A stretch of 7,378 nt of DNA, from positions 1 to 7,378 of the forward strand of contig WRDE01000094.1 of NCBI GenBank assembly GCA_009783605.1, read 5' to 3'. Below the pieces are notes generated by a model. The model saw only the letters and a program-made list of their open reading frames with translations. It ran no database searches and was not told where the DNA came from. How positions within the stretch are numbered: the stretch's first letter is position 1; every line of letters begins with the position of its first letter. Both the position numbers and the translations under genes were made by a program. The stretch comes from Oscillospiraceae bacterium (lineage in GTDB: Bacteria; Bacillota; Clostridia; Oscillospirales; Acutalibacteraceae). Positions 1 through 6,769 of the stretch are shown here, in pieces.

Positions 1-1127
1 CCATACATGCCGGCCGGCAGCAAAAACACGCCCATCTTCCGGGCGGACAGGTTGTACACTGTCACTGTATTGTCACACACGGCCGCAAACCCGTTCCCGG
101 CAGCGGCTATCCACTCGACATATTCCGCGTTTCTATCCAATGCCTTTTCTAACAGCAGCGTGCCGTCCGCCGCATAGAGCTGTACCTTTTGCATGTTCTC
201 GTTCCGGTAGCCCGCGGTATCATACAACACCACAACAGTCTCTCCGTAAACATCCATCCGCACCTGTTCCGCCTCCGGAAATGAGGTTTCCCATTGCTTT
301 TCTAACCGGTCGTTATACATTCTTAGCATATAACCACCCTCATCGCTCCGCAGCAGACAGAGAACGCCGTCCTCCACCGCAAACACGCCGTCCATATAAT
401 ACCGGTGGGACAGCGCCTTTTTCTCCGCCAGACTGCCGTCGGTATCCAATCGAAGCAGATAGGAGGAGATATTTGTATATCCATATCCGCTCAATGAACT
501 GGAAAGAGAAAGATAATAGCGGTAGTCATCCGGATCCTGCGCCGCCAGCAATACCGTTCCGTCCGGCCGGACAATCATCTCCCGGATGTCATACTCCTCG
601 GTTTCATAAGTCCATGCCAATTCGCCGTTTGTATATTTACTGACCTGCCAGCGGGTTTTCATTGGCCAGGGTTCCGGAATATAATCGGATGACAGCACAT
701 AATCCATATGGATATCGGCGTCTATCGGCCATTCGACAGCTTCGATATCTTCATCCTCATAATAATTTTGCGACAACAGCAGATACAGATTGTCCGGATC
801 ACCGTCTTCTCCGGCGGCCGATAAATATTTTTCGATAAAATCATCGTCCTCTATCAGAACCGTCTCATTGCCGTCCCAGTCCAGCCCCATTAATGTGTCA
901 TACTGCAGATAATAATTCCGATCTCCGCCCGAAACGGTCGAAACGGTATTATACATTCCGGTCAGCTCCAGCACCGCCGGAATCCGGGCCGGCAGGGGAT
1001 TTTTCAGGTCGGTCAATTGGCCGCCGGCATAGAATACCGGCAGCGGCGGCACCCGCAACGGCGCTCCGGTCAGCGTCAGCGACAGCAGCAGTATGGTTAT
1101 TGCGATTACGCGTATGCTCCGGCTCAT
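1..1127 (-). CDS. Secreted or membrane-anchored protein with beta-propeller-like repeats (C-terminus cut by window edge)
   Basis: The minus strand stays open from an ATG at 1127-1125 to the left edge, giving 375 codons with no stop. The start is fixed by an AGGAGGG site at 1141-1135, 7 nt upstream, and by a promoter at 1207-1179. Residues 1-24 form an export signal: Arg at 3 and 6, then a hydrophobic stretch at about 7-20. There is no lipobox cysteine, so it is not an obvious lipoprotein, and no clean AxA cleavage site, so it may stay anchored. Residues about 85-155 are very acidic (for example EDDD, EDED). From about 159 onward there are four loosely repeated beta-rich units (about 159-197, 222-262, 264-302, 315-358), each with an aromatic strand and a DG turn such as RPDGT, DTDGS or AADGT. 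This resembles WD40/PQQ-like propeller blades. I do not recognise a named family, and no catalytic motif is visible. Function is unknown; an extracellular binding role would be inference. Confidence 0.85.
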   Translation of the reverse strand, partial: MSRSIRVIAITILLLSLTLTGAPLRVPPLPVFYAGGQLTDLKNPLPARIPAVLELTGMYNTVSTVSGGDRNYYLQYDTLMGLDWDGNETVLIEDDDFIEKYLSAAGEDGDPDNLYLLLSQNYYEDEDIEAVEWPIDADIHMDYVLSSDYIPEPWPMKTRWQVSKYTNGELAWTYETEEYDIREMIVRPDGTVLLAAQDPDDYRYYLSLSSSLSGYGYTNISSYLLRLDTDGSLAEKKALSHRYYMDGVFAVEDGVLCLLRSDEGGYMLRMYNDRLEKQWETSFPEAEQVRMDVYGETVVVLYDTAGYRNENMQKVQLYAADGTLLLEKALDRNAEYVEWIAAAGNGFAAVCDNTVTVYNLSARKMGVFLLPAGMY

Positions 1128-1134
1128 GCCGCCG

Positions 1135-1141
1135 CCCTCCT
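1135..1141 (-). promoter_or_regulatory. Shine-Dalgarno site of the propeller-like gene
   Basis: AGGAGGG on the minus strand lies 7 nt before the ATG at 1127. This near-perfect match decides the start codon, since the open frame itself has no upstream limit nearby that would do so. Confidence 0.85.
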
Positions 1142-1178
1142 GTAATAAAATTCAGCTAACCGTTATCTTCCGACTGCT

Positions 1179-1207
1179 ATTATACACCGTTCATCAAAGA
1201 ATTTCAA
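1179..1207 (-). promoter_or_regulatory. Sigma-A-type promoter for the propeller-like gene
   Basis: On the minus strand, TTGAAA (1207-1202) and a perfect TATAAT (1184-1179) are separated by exactly 17 nt. Transcription would begin near 1172, leaving a leader of about 45 nt before the ATG at 1127. The match and spacing are strong for a housekeeping promoter. I saw no flanking operator palindrome. Confidence 0.75.
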
Positions 1208-1313
1208 CCACAATCCACGCAAATCCGGAGCAGCCGCATTTATACATTATATATTAAATTCCGCGATCACTTTCAGCAATTTAGCCAAAAATCAAATTCC
1301 CATCAAAATTTTC

Positions 1314-1354
1314 TTGACATAGAAGTTGCTTATACCTTTATACTGTGATAGAAT
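1314..1354 (+). promoter_or_regulatory. Candidate promoter region of the GH3-dockerin gene
   Basis: A perfect TTGACA (1314-1319) is followed by TATACT (1339-1344) at a long 19-nt spacing. An overlapping alternative is an extended -10, TGA-TAGAAT (1346-1354), 17 nt after a weak TTGCTT (1326-1331). Either would give a leader of about 100 nt before the ATG at 1459. The sequence alone does not say which is used; both may be. Non-ideal spacing in the first option would suit a regulated promoter, but that is inference. Confidence 0.55.
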
Positions 1355-1388
1355 AGTAGAGGACTGTCGAATATAAAAGGAAACAAGA

Positions 1389-1406
1389 GGGTGTAAAGGG
1401 TGTAAA
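1389..1406 (+). repeat. Two tandem copies of GGGTGTAAA in the GH3 leader
   Basis: GGGTGTAAA occurs twice head to tail (1389-1397 and 1398-1406), about 45-65 nt downstream of the candidate promoter and about 50 nt before the start codon. A 10-bp palindrome, CGGCGCGCCG (1417-1426), follows closely. The position would suit a regulator binding site or a leader RNA element, but nothing in the sequence identifies a binding protein. Confidence 0.5.
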
Positions 1407-1445
1407 ACAGCAATTGCGGCGCGCCGTACATAAACCCACAAAAAA

Positions 1446-1450
1446 AGGAG
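1446..1450 (+). promoter_or_regulatory. Shine-Dalgarno site of the GH3-dockerin gene
   Basis: AGGAG sits 8 nt before the ATG at 1459. It selects this ATG over an in-frame TTG at 1414, which has no ribosome binding site and would add 15 polar residues ahead of a normal signal peptide. Confidence 0.85.
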
Positions 1451-1458
1451 AAAACGAG

Positions 1459-4400
1459 ATGATTTCAAAATTCCGCGGTATGAAAAAATCCTCAAGGGGG
1501 TTCATTGCCGCCCTGATGGCCCTGGTCCTGCTGGCGGGGCTGGCGGTTCCGGCATTCCTGCTTGCGCAGGCGGCGGATGAACCGCTGCCTGCGTATAAAA
1601 ACGTCAATCTGAGCTATCAGGAGCGGGCGGCCGACTTGGTCAGCCGGATGACCCTCAAGGAGAAGCAGGCGCAGATGAAACCCCCCGCCCCGGGCATCCT
1701 GCGGCTGGGGCTGCCCAGCTATCGCTACCAGAACGAGGCGCTGCACGGCATCATGGGCGCGCAGGGCACCTCCTTCCCATCCCCGCTGGGTATGGCCCAG
1801 TCCTGGAACCCGGAGATGGTGGAGGAGATCGGCGCCGTCGTCAGCACCGAGATCCGCGCCTATTATAACAATACGATCGGCGCGGGGCTGTCCTATTATT
1901 CCCCGACCATGAACCTGCTGCGCGACCCCCGCTGGGGCCGCAACGAGGAGGCCTACAGTGAGGATACCCTCATCACCGCCGTCTTTGGCGAGATGTATGC
2001 CCGCGGCCTCCAGGGCATCGGCGACGGCGCTACCAACCAAAACGCCGACAGCAAGGAGTTCGGTTACGATTACATTAAAATCATGCCGACCCTCAAGCAT
2101 TACGCCGCCAACAACGGCGAGGGAAACCGCAACAGGAGCAACTCCAACCTGGGCGACGATCCCGCCACATCCAATCGACTGCTGCGTGACTACTACACCT
2201 GGGCGTTCCAGCGGATCACCGAAAAAACCGGCGTGGCGTCGCTGATGTCGGCATACAACCGGGTCAACGAGGTGCCCTGCGCGGTCAACAAATACCTGCT
2301 GACCACCCTGCTGCGGCAGACCTTCGGCTTCGACGGCTTTGTGGTCAACGACTGCGCCGCCATGCTGACGGTCACCCAGCCGGTGAGCTCCGGGCATCAC
2401 CAGTGGAACCCGGCAGGCAAAACGATTTCCGGCAATATGGAAGAAAACAAGAGGGAGGGCTATGTCGACGCCCACCGTCCCCGGTACGATATGGTCGTCA
2501 GACCCGGAAACAACCCGATTACCGCTTCCAACTACAACGCCGTCTATTATGACGAAGGCACCGCCTTCGGCGTGATGGCCGGCAACAACATGGATTGCGG
2601 CGGCGGCGGCCCCATCGACTGGGTGTATGACAAATATACCGTTATGGCGGTGGAGCGGGGCTTGGTCTCGGAGGACTGGATCGACCACAATCTGTATGAG
2701 ATCATCCTGACCCGCTTCCGTTCCGGCGAGTTCGACGACCCCGCCGCGCTCAGCGGCAGCGTGGGCAACAATTCGCTGCCGTACAAAGGGGACGACTACC
2801 GGTGGAACAGCACCCGCGAAAAAGCGGCGCACCAGGCGCTGGCGATCGAAGCCGGCGTGCAGGCCGGCGTGCTGCTCAAAAACGATAACAGCGCGCTGCC
2901 GATCGGCAGCAGCGTTTCCAAGGTGTCGGTGTTCGGCCCGCTGGCCAATTATGTCGATTTGGGCGACTACAGCGGTTCCCCGCAGAACCGGACCACCTTT
3001 GTGCAGGGCATGACCAAGGTGGGCAACCGTAACGGCCTCAATTTTACCGTCGCGAACGGCAGACTCTCCTTCACCAATGGTTTGACGGGTTCTTCCTGGC
3101 CGTATGTCGAAAACGGCAATCACAGCTTTAACGTCGATACGACCGCTATCAACGGCGCCATTGCCGCAAACGGCGTATCGGTGGTATATGTGGGTACCCG
3201 CAGTCATTTTGAAAACGGAAGAGACAGCATTTACGGCGCGTTCTTAGTCTGTCAGGAAGGGCGCGACCGTTCCAACATCGTGCTGCCGGGCAAGCAGATC
3301 GACTTGATCAATGCGGTGGCGGCCGCTACCAAGGAGAAGGGCGGCAAAACCGTGGTCGTCATGCAGGCGGTGGGCCCGATGGACGTCAGCGGCTTTATCA
3401 ATAACGTGGACGCGCTGCTCTATACCGCGTACAACGGCCAGCATCAGGGCGAATCCCACGCCAAGCTGCTGTTCGGCGAGGCCAACCCGGGCGGTCACCT
3501 GACCCAGACCTGGTATAAGAACGACGGGCAGCTGTACAGCAATACCACTACCAATGTCCTTGTCAAGGACGCGGGCTCGGGTCAATATGTCAACCAGTCC
3601 AGAAGTCCGTTCCTTGACGATTACACATTAGATACCAATGGCGGCAAAAAGGGCCGCACCTACATGTTCTATGAAGGGTACAAAGCCGGCGCCACCGAGG
3701 CCCAGAAATACCAGTACCCCTTCGGCTACGGCCTGAGCTACACCACCTTTGACACCACCTTTGTCAGCGCGGTGAAGAACGCGGCGGCGGGGACGGTCGA
3801 TGTGACCGTGAAGGTGAAGAACACCGGTACCCGCGCCGGCGCCGACGTGGTGCAGGTATACGTAAAAGCCCCGGGCGCCGGCACCGGCGTCAATCCGATG
3901 CAGCAGCTCAAGGGCTTCAAGCGGGTGGAATTGAATCCGGACGAGGAAAAAACCGTGGTTATCCCGGTCGAGCTCAAGGATCTCGCGGTCATCGACACCA
4001 GCGATACGGTTGACCTCAGCACCAAAACCCCCGATATCAAAACTGGCGAACCCGCGCTGTACCCCGGCGATGTGGATGAGGGTGCCGCGAAGCACGGCCG
4101 GCGCAAGATCATGCCCGGCGACTATGAATTCATCGTCGCCACCGACAGCACCAGGCCGGTCCACAACGGCGCCAAGGTCGCGCTGACCGCCGCCGACTAC
4201 GCGCTGAAGCTCAAGGTCGTCACCCTGCGGACCGATAAAATTGCGGCGATCGCCGGCGAAACCTTTGATTCCCATGTGACCGTCTGCCTGACCGACGAGA
4301 GCTTTCTCCAGCCCGGCGCGGCCGGCCTGACCGTCAGCTATTCCAGCGATAACCAAGCTGTCGCGACGGTGAACGCCTCCACCGGCAAGGTCACGGCGGT

Positions 4401-5844
4401 CGCCCCCGGCACCGCGCTGATCAAGGCCAGTTTCACCTACGCGGGCGAAACCAAGGAAGTTACCTATCCGATAGTGGTGGTCGGCACGGCTTTTGTTGAA
4501 TCATTGAATATCGAATTTACAGACGCGATAGCGGGAAATATAAAGACAGCGCTTCCGCACGTACGGTACAACCGGAGCGCCTACGATTTTGAAGTGCCGG
4601 TTTCCACTACGTCTATCCCCGAGGTGACATGGACCGCCGATTCCAAGTATACCGTCAAGGTGACCAACCCGACGGTACTGCCGGGCAAAGCCAGATTAGA
4701 AATCACCGGAGACGGCGCCGAATCGGCGGTGATTGAGATCAACTATAAGTATCCGCCGTATGAGGGCGGCAACGCGGTGGTGGGGACCTGGCCGGACGAC
4801 GGCCCGATGGGCTCCAATATCGGAAGCAGCATGTACTCGGATTGGAAATCCACCGACGACGTCGCGAAACTGAAGCTGGCCAGTAATTCGAATATCGAGC
4901 ATCTGTACCTGACCTTTGATCTGGTTTTTGAACACACCAACCCGAACGATCTGCCCATCAACGATCTGGAAAACGCGCTGAAATCCCTCTCCGGGTATGT
5001 CAAGCTGCGTTCCAGCGACCAGGCCAACAAACCCGGCGACCAGTACGGCGGGGGCAACGACGAGCACAACTTCGGCTGGCGGATCCGTTCGGATTGGGGC
5101 CTGATACTGGGTGTCAACCATGTCGAGATCCCGCTGTATGATTCGATCACCAACAGCAGCCGGACCGGGAGAGAAGGTGACGTTTACCGTCAGGACTACA
5201 AGATTTTAGTCAACGGCGAGCCGGTGTCGGCGGTGGAAATGGGACGCGGCCTGATCAACTGGGACGACGTATACCGCCGGATATTGGTGACCGAGATCAG
5301 CAATCAGATGTACCGCCCGGGCCTGTCGATGGAGATCCGCAACCTGCGGGTCGAGGACAGATATTTAGACGCATTTGAGACGCCGCTGGCGCGGGACGCG
5401 TTGGTGGAGTATATGGAAGAAGGCAAGATCCCGCAGGGCAGCTATTCCAAATACCGATATGACGCCTATACGAAAGCCTGGGACGACGCCGAAAAGATTC
5501 TCGAAATCTCCAACTGGGTCGCGCCGTTCAAGTGGGCCCTCGCGAACTTGGAAGATAAGGAAGAAAAGTTATCCAAACCCGATCCGTACCCGATCCCGAT
5601 GGGGGATATCGACGAGTCCGGCAAGGTGGATATCACCGACGCGCGGTTGCTGCTGCAGCATTTGGTCGACAAAATTCATCTGTCGATCCGCCAGATCGAG
5701 ATCGGCGCCGTCAACGGCGCGGAGGATATGTGGGGAGATCCCACAGTAAGCATCACCGACGCCCGGCTGATCCTGCAATATCTGGTCGAAAAAATCACCG
5801 AATTCCCCTGCGGGAAAGAGTTTTATAGTCTGGGCGAAGAATAA
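1459..5844 (+). CDS. Secreted multimodular glycoside hydrolase family 3 enzyme with C-terminal dockerin (probable beta-xylosidase/beta-glucosidase)
   Basis: This 1461-residue exported enzyme should release sugars from the non-reducing ends of beta-linked oligosaccharides and dock onto a cohesin-bearing scaffold. Signal peptide: 1-38, cleavage predicted at AQA/ADE. GH3 N-terminal barrel: about 75-450, with NEALHG (92-97), RDPRWGRNEE (155-164), KH (213-214), LMSAYNRVN (262-270) and GFVVND, whose Asp298 is the expected nucleophile. GH3 C-terminal domain: from AGVLLKND (469) to about 765; Glu600 in QEGRDR is the candidate acid/base, and NPGGHLTQTW begins at 676. Fibronectin-III-like: about 775-912. 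Bacterial Ig-like 2: about 919-1010. An unassigned beta-sandwich (about 1011-1100) and a CBM/LamG-like beta-rich module (about 1101-1305) follow, then a FIVAR-like helical linker (about 1310-1372). Dockerin: about 1382-1445. The RDPRWGR and NDC motifs favour the xylosidase branch of GH3, but substrate cannot be settled from sequence. It appears monocistronic, ending 18 bp before a strong terminator. The Asp298-to-MDCG gap is unusually long. Confidence 0.95.
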   Translation: MISKFRGMKKSSRGFIAALMALVLLAGLAVPAFLLAQAADEPLPAYKNVNLSYQERAADLVSRMTLKEKQAQMKPPAPGILRLGLPSYRYQNEALHGIMGAQGTSFPSPLGMAQSWNPEMVEEIGAVVSTEIRAYYNNTIGAGLSYYSPTMNLLRDPRWGRNEEAYSEDTLITAVFGEMYARGLQGIGDGATNQNADSKEFGYDYIKIMPTLKHYAANNGEGNRNRSNSNLGDDPATSNRLLRDYYTWAFQRITEKTGVASLMSAYNRVNEVPCAVNKYLLTTLLRQTFGFDGFVVNDCAAMLTVTQPVSSGHHQWNPAGKTISGNMEENKREGYVDAHRPRYDMVVRPGNNPITASNYNAVYYDEGTAFGVMAGNNMDCGGGGPIDWVYDKYTVMAVERGLVSEDWIDHNLYEIILTRFRSGEFDDPAALSGSVGNNSLPYKGDDYRWNSTREKAAHQALAIEAGVQAGVLLKNDNSALPIGSSVSKVSVFGPLANYVDLGDYSGSPQNRTTFVQGMTKVGNRNGLNFTVANGRLSFTNGLTGSSWPYVENGNHSFNVDTTAINGAIAANGVSVVYVGTRSHFENGRDSIYGAFLVCQEGRDRSNIVLPGKQIDLINAVAAATKEKGGKTVVVMQAVGPMDVSGFINNVDALLYTAYNGQHQGESHAKLLFGEANPGGHLTQTWYKNDGQLYSNTTTNVLVKDAGSGQYVNQSRSPFLDDYTLDTNGGKKGRTYMFYEGYKAGATEAQKYQYPFGYGLSYTTFDTTFVSAVKNAAAGTVDVTVKVKNTGTRAGADVVQVYVKAPGAGTGVNPMQQLKGFKRVELNPDEEKTVVIPVELKDLAVIDTSDTVDLSTKTPDIKTGEPALYPGDVDEGAAKHGRRKIMPGDYEFIVATDSTRPVHNGAKVALTAADYALKLKVVTLRTDKIAAIAGETFDSHVTVCLTDESFLQPGAAGLTVSYSSDNQAVATVNASTGKVTAVAPGTALIKASFTYAGETKEVTYPIVVVGTAFVESLNIEFTDAIAGNIKTALPHVRYNRSAYDFEVPVSTTSIPEVTWTADSKYTVKVTNPTVLPGKARLEITGDGAESAVIEINYKYPPYEGGNAVVGTWPDDGPMGSNIGSSMYSDWKSTDDVAKLKLASNSNIEHLYLTFDLVFEHTNPNDLPINDLENALKSLSGYVKLRSSDQANKPGDQYGGGNDEHNFGWRIRSDWGLILGVNHVEIPLYDSITNSSRTGREGDVYRQDYKILVNGEPVSAVEMGRGLINWDDVYRRILVTEISNQMYRPGLSMEIRNLRVEDRYLDAFETPLARDALVEYMEEGKIPQGSYSKYRYDAYTKAWDDAEKILEISNWVAPFKWALANLEDKEEKLSKPDPYPIPMGDIDESGKVDITDARLLLQHLVDKIHLSIRQIEIGAVNGAEDMWGDPTVSITDARLILQYLVEKITEFPCGKEFYSLGEE
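5605..5793 (+). other. Type I dockerin module of the GH3 enzyme (two calcium-loop repeats)
   Basis: Two F-hand-like repeats of the enzyme are in register. Loop 1 (residues 1383-1394) has Asp1383, Asp1385, Ser1387, Asp1391 and Asp1394 at ligand positions 1, 3, 5, 9 and 12. Loop 2 (1423-1434) has Asp1423, Trp1425, Asp1427, Ser1431 and Asp1434. Each is followed by a near-identical helix beginning ITDAR (LLLQHLV, LILQYLV). In this family the module binds cohesins, usually as part of a cellulosome or a cell-surface complex. The two recognition helices are almost the same, as in dockerins able to bind in two orientations. Trp at ligand position 3 of loop 2 is unusual. Confidence 0.88.
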
Positions 5845-5862
5845 GACTCACACATACACAAG

Positions 5863-5898
5863 AAACAGCATCCGCGCCCCGGCGCGGATGCTGTTTTT
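5863..5898 (+). terminator. Intrinsic terminator of the GH3-dockerin gene
   Basis: A perfect 15-bp stem (5863-5877 with 5882-5896) closes a 4-nt loop. The 3' arm runs into five T (5894-5898). The GC-rich upper stem and T tract are classic for rho-independent termination. It should insulate the kinase relic downstream from GH3 transcription. Confidence 0.93.
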
Positions 5899-5911
5899 GT
5901 CTTCGCTTTAA

Positions 5912-6540
5912 CGCAAGCGTATTGAGGCCGAAGCGGCGAACAAGGCAAAAAGCTCATTCCTGTCCACAATGAGCCATGAAATCCGCACGCCTATGAACGC
6001 CATAATCGGCATGACGGCAATAGGCAAAAAAGCGCAGGATATGCAAAAAACGCACGACGCTTTGGAAAAAATCGACGGAGCCTCACGGCATCTTCTCGGG
6101 GTAATCAACGACATACTTGACATGTCAAAGATCGAAGCGGATAAATTTGATTTATCACCGATCAATTTTGATTTTGAAAAGATGCTGCAAAAGGTCGCGG
6201 ATGTCATAAACTTCCGTGTGGATGAACGCCGGCAGCAGTTTTATGTCAACATAGCTTATATCGGAGGAAAAGGGTATCTGCCGCCTGCAGGTCAGTGTGG
6301 AAGACACGGGGATAGGCATCACCGATGAGCAGAAAGCGCATCTGTTCAAGAAATTTGAACAGGCTGAATCCGGCACGTCGCGGAAATTCGGCGGCACGGG
6401 ACTCGGTCTTGCCATATCAAAAAGCATCGTTGAGCTCATGGACGGCGAAATATGGGTCGAATCCGAGCCCGGGATAGGATCTAAATTTATTTTTACCGTT
6501 TCACTGAAGCGCGGCTCCGATGATAATATACGGTTGCTGC
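5912..6540 (+). pseudogene. Hybrid-type sensor histidine kinase remnant, truncated at both ends with internal deletion and frameshift
   Basis: The first frame opens at 5912, right after a stop (TAA 5909-5911), and reads a HisKA dimerisation domain. It has KAKSSFLSTMSHEIRTPMN, the phospho-accepting His (codon 5975-5977) and the NDILDMSKIEADK helix. Homology continues to YVNI at about 6253, after which this frame drifts to a stop at 6328. A second frame carries homology from LISEEKG (6255) through the ATPase G1 box VEDTGIG (6297-6317), the F-box FKKFEQAE and the G2 box GGTGLGL to FTVSLKRG, fading near 6540. A stop (TAG 6252-6254) lies just before the second block. Family members normally have about 40 residues between these blocks, including the N-box with the Mg-ATP asparagine; all are missing here. 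Also absent are the sensor region, any start with a ribosome binding site, and any receiver domain. It should be inactive. An assembly error in the internal gap is possible but would not restore the ends. Confidence 0.85.
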
Positions 6541-6589
6541 CCTCGGAAAATACTGGTAATTTTACGCTTTCCGAATTCGCTTCATCATT

Positions 6590-6629
6590 GCCGGAAAAGC
6601 CTTATTCTATGCGGGTTTCCGGGCTTTTT
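6590..6629 (+). terminator. Candidate intrinsic terminator or hairpin downstream of kinase relic
   Basis: GCCGGAAA (6590-6597) pairs with TTTCCGGGC (6616-6624), leaving one bulged G, to form an 8-bp stem with an 18-nt loop. Five T follow at 6625-6629. The stem is modest and the loop large, so termination would be weaker than at 5863-5898. It may be the surviving terminator of whatever once lay downstream of the kinase. Confidence 0.4.
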
Positions 6630-6714
6630 GACAACGGTTTCCTGAAAATTTATTTCCAATTATTTCTTCGTTTGTCCTATGATTTTCATCTCAATGTTGT
6701 CAATCCGTTGTCAA
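6628..6714. repeat. 10-bp inverted repeat TTGACAACGG / CCGTTGTCAA
   Basis: TTGACAACGG (6628-6637) and its exact complement CCGTTGTCAA (6705-6714) are 67 nt apart. The right arm is part of a short direct repeat: GTTGTCAAT occurs at 6696-6704 and, shifted by 11 nt, at 6707-6715. An 11-nt period is about one helical turn, which would suit a protein binding site. No function is shown. Confidence 0.45.
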
Positions 6715-6760
6715 TTTCGGAGGGTTGGAAGGGGTAATTTTACTGTTTTTTGATGATTAT

Positions 6761-6769
6761 ATTATAGCA
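6761..6769 (-). promoter_or_regulatory. Orphan extended -10 box on the minus strand
   Basis: TGC-TATAAT reads on the minus strand from 6769 to 6761, a full extended -10. The hexamer 17 nt upstream is a poor -35 match. It points left into the repeat region and antisense to the kinase relic, where no gene is visible. It lies downstream of the XRE gene stop at 6850. Confidence 0.35.

Noticed and set aside
140..643. Plus-strand open frame rich in Pro and Arg
   Set aside because: It overlaps the well-supported minus-strand gene at 1-1127 and has the Pro/Arg/Ser bias typical of reverse-strand reading.
1414..1458. Upstream TTG start for the GH3 gene
   Set aside because: No ribosome binding site precedes it, and it would put 15 polar residues before a normal signal peptide; ATG 1459 has AGGAG at 8 nt.
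1128..1458. Riboswitch or structured leader RNA in the GH3 5' region
   Set aside because: I could not recognise any conserved riboswitch core or a terminator/antiterminator pair; the leader is short and contains only the tandem repeat and a small palindrome.
1492..3207. 571-codon open frame on the minus strand opposite the GH3 gene
   Set aside because: It lies wholly antisense to conserved GH3 codons in GC-rich DNA, with low-complexity Val/Ala/Gly/His composition and no start signal. It is a compositional shadow.
3628..4356. 242-codon minus-strand open frame opposite the FnIII and Ig-like region
   Set aside because: Antisense to recognisable domains, Gly/Val/Asp-biased with no family resemblance and no ribosome binding site.
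5904..5919. CGCTT / AAGCG inverted repeat just after the GH3 terminator
   Set aside because: Only 5 bp with a 5-nt loop and no T tract; expected by chance at this length.
5969..6328. Stand-alone 119-residue protein beginning at MSHEIRTPMN
   Set aside because: The ATG is inside the conserved H-box, homology extends upstream to about 5921 in the same frame, there is no ribosome binding site, and the C-terminal 25 residues are frameshifted.
6297..6737. Stand-alone ATPase-domain protein of 146 residues
   Set aside because: It begins at GTG within the G1-box strand of the kinase, lacks a ribosome binding site and the N-box, and its last 60 or so residues have no family resemblance.
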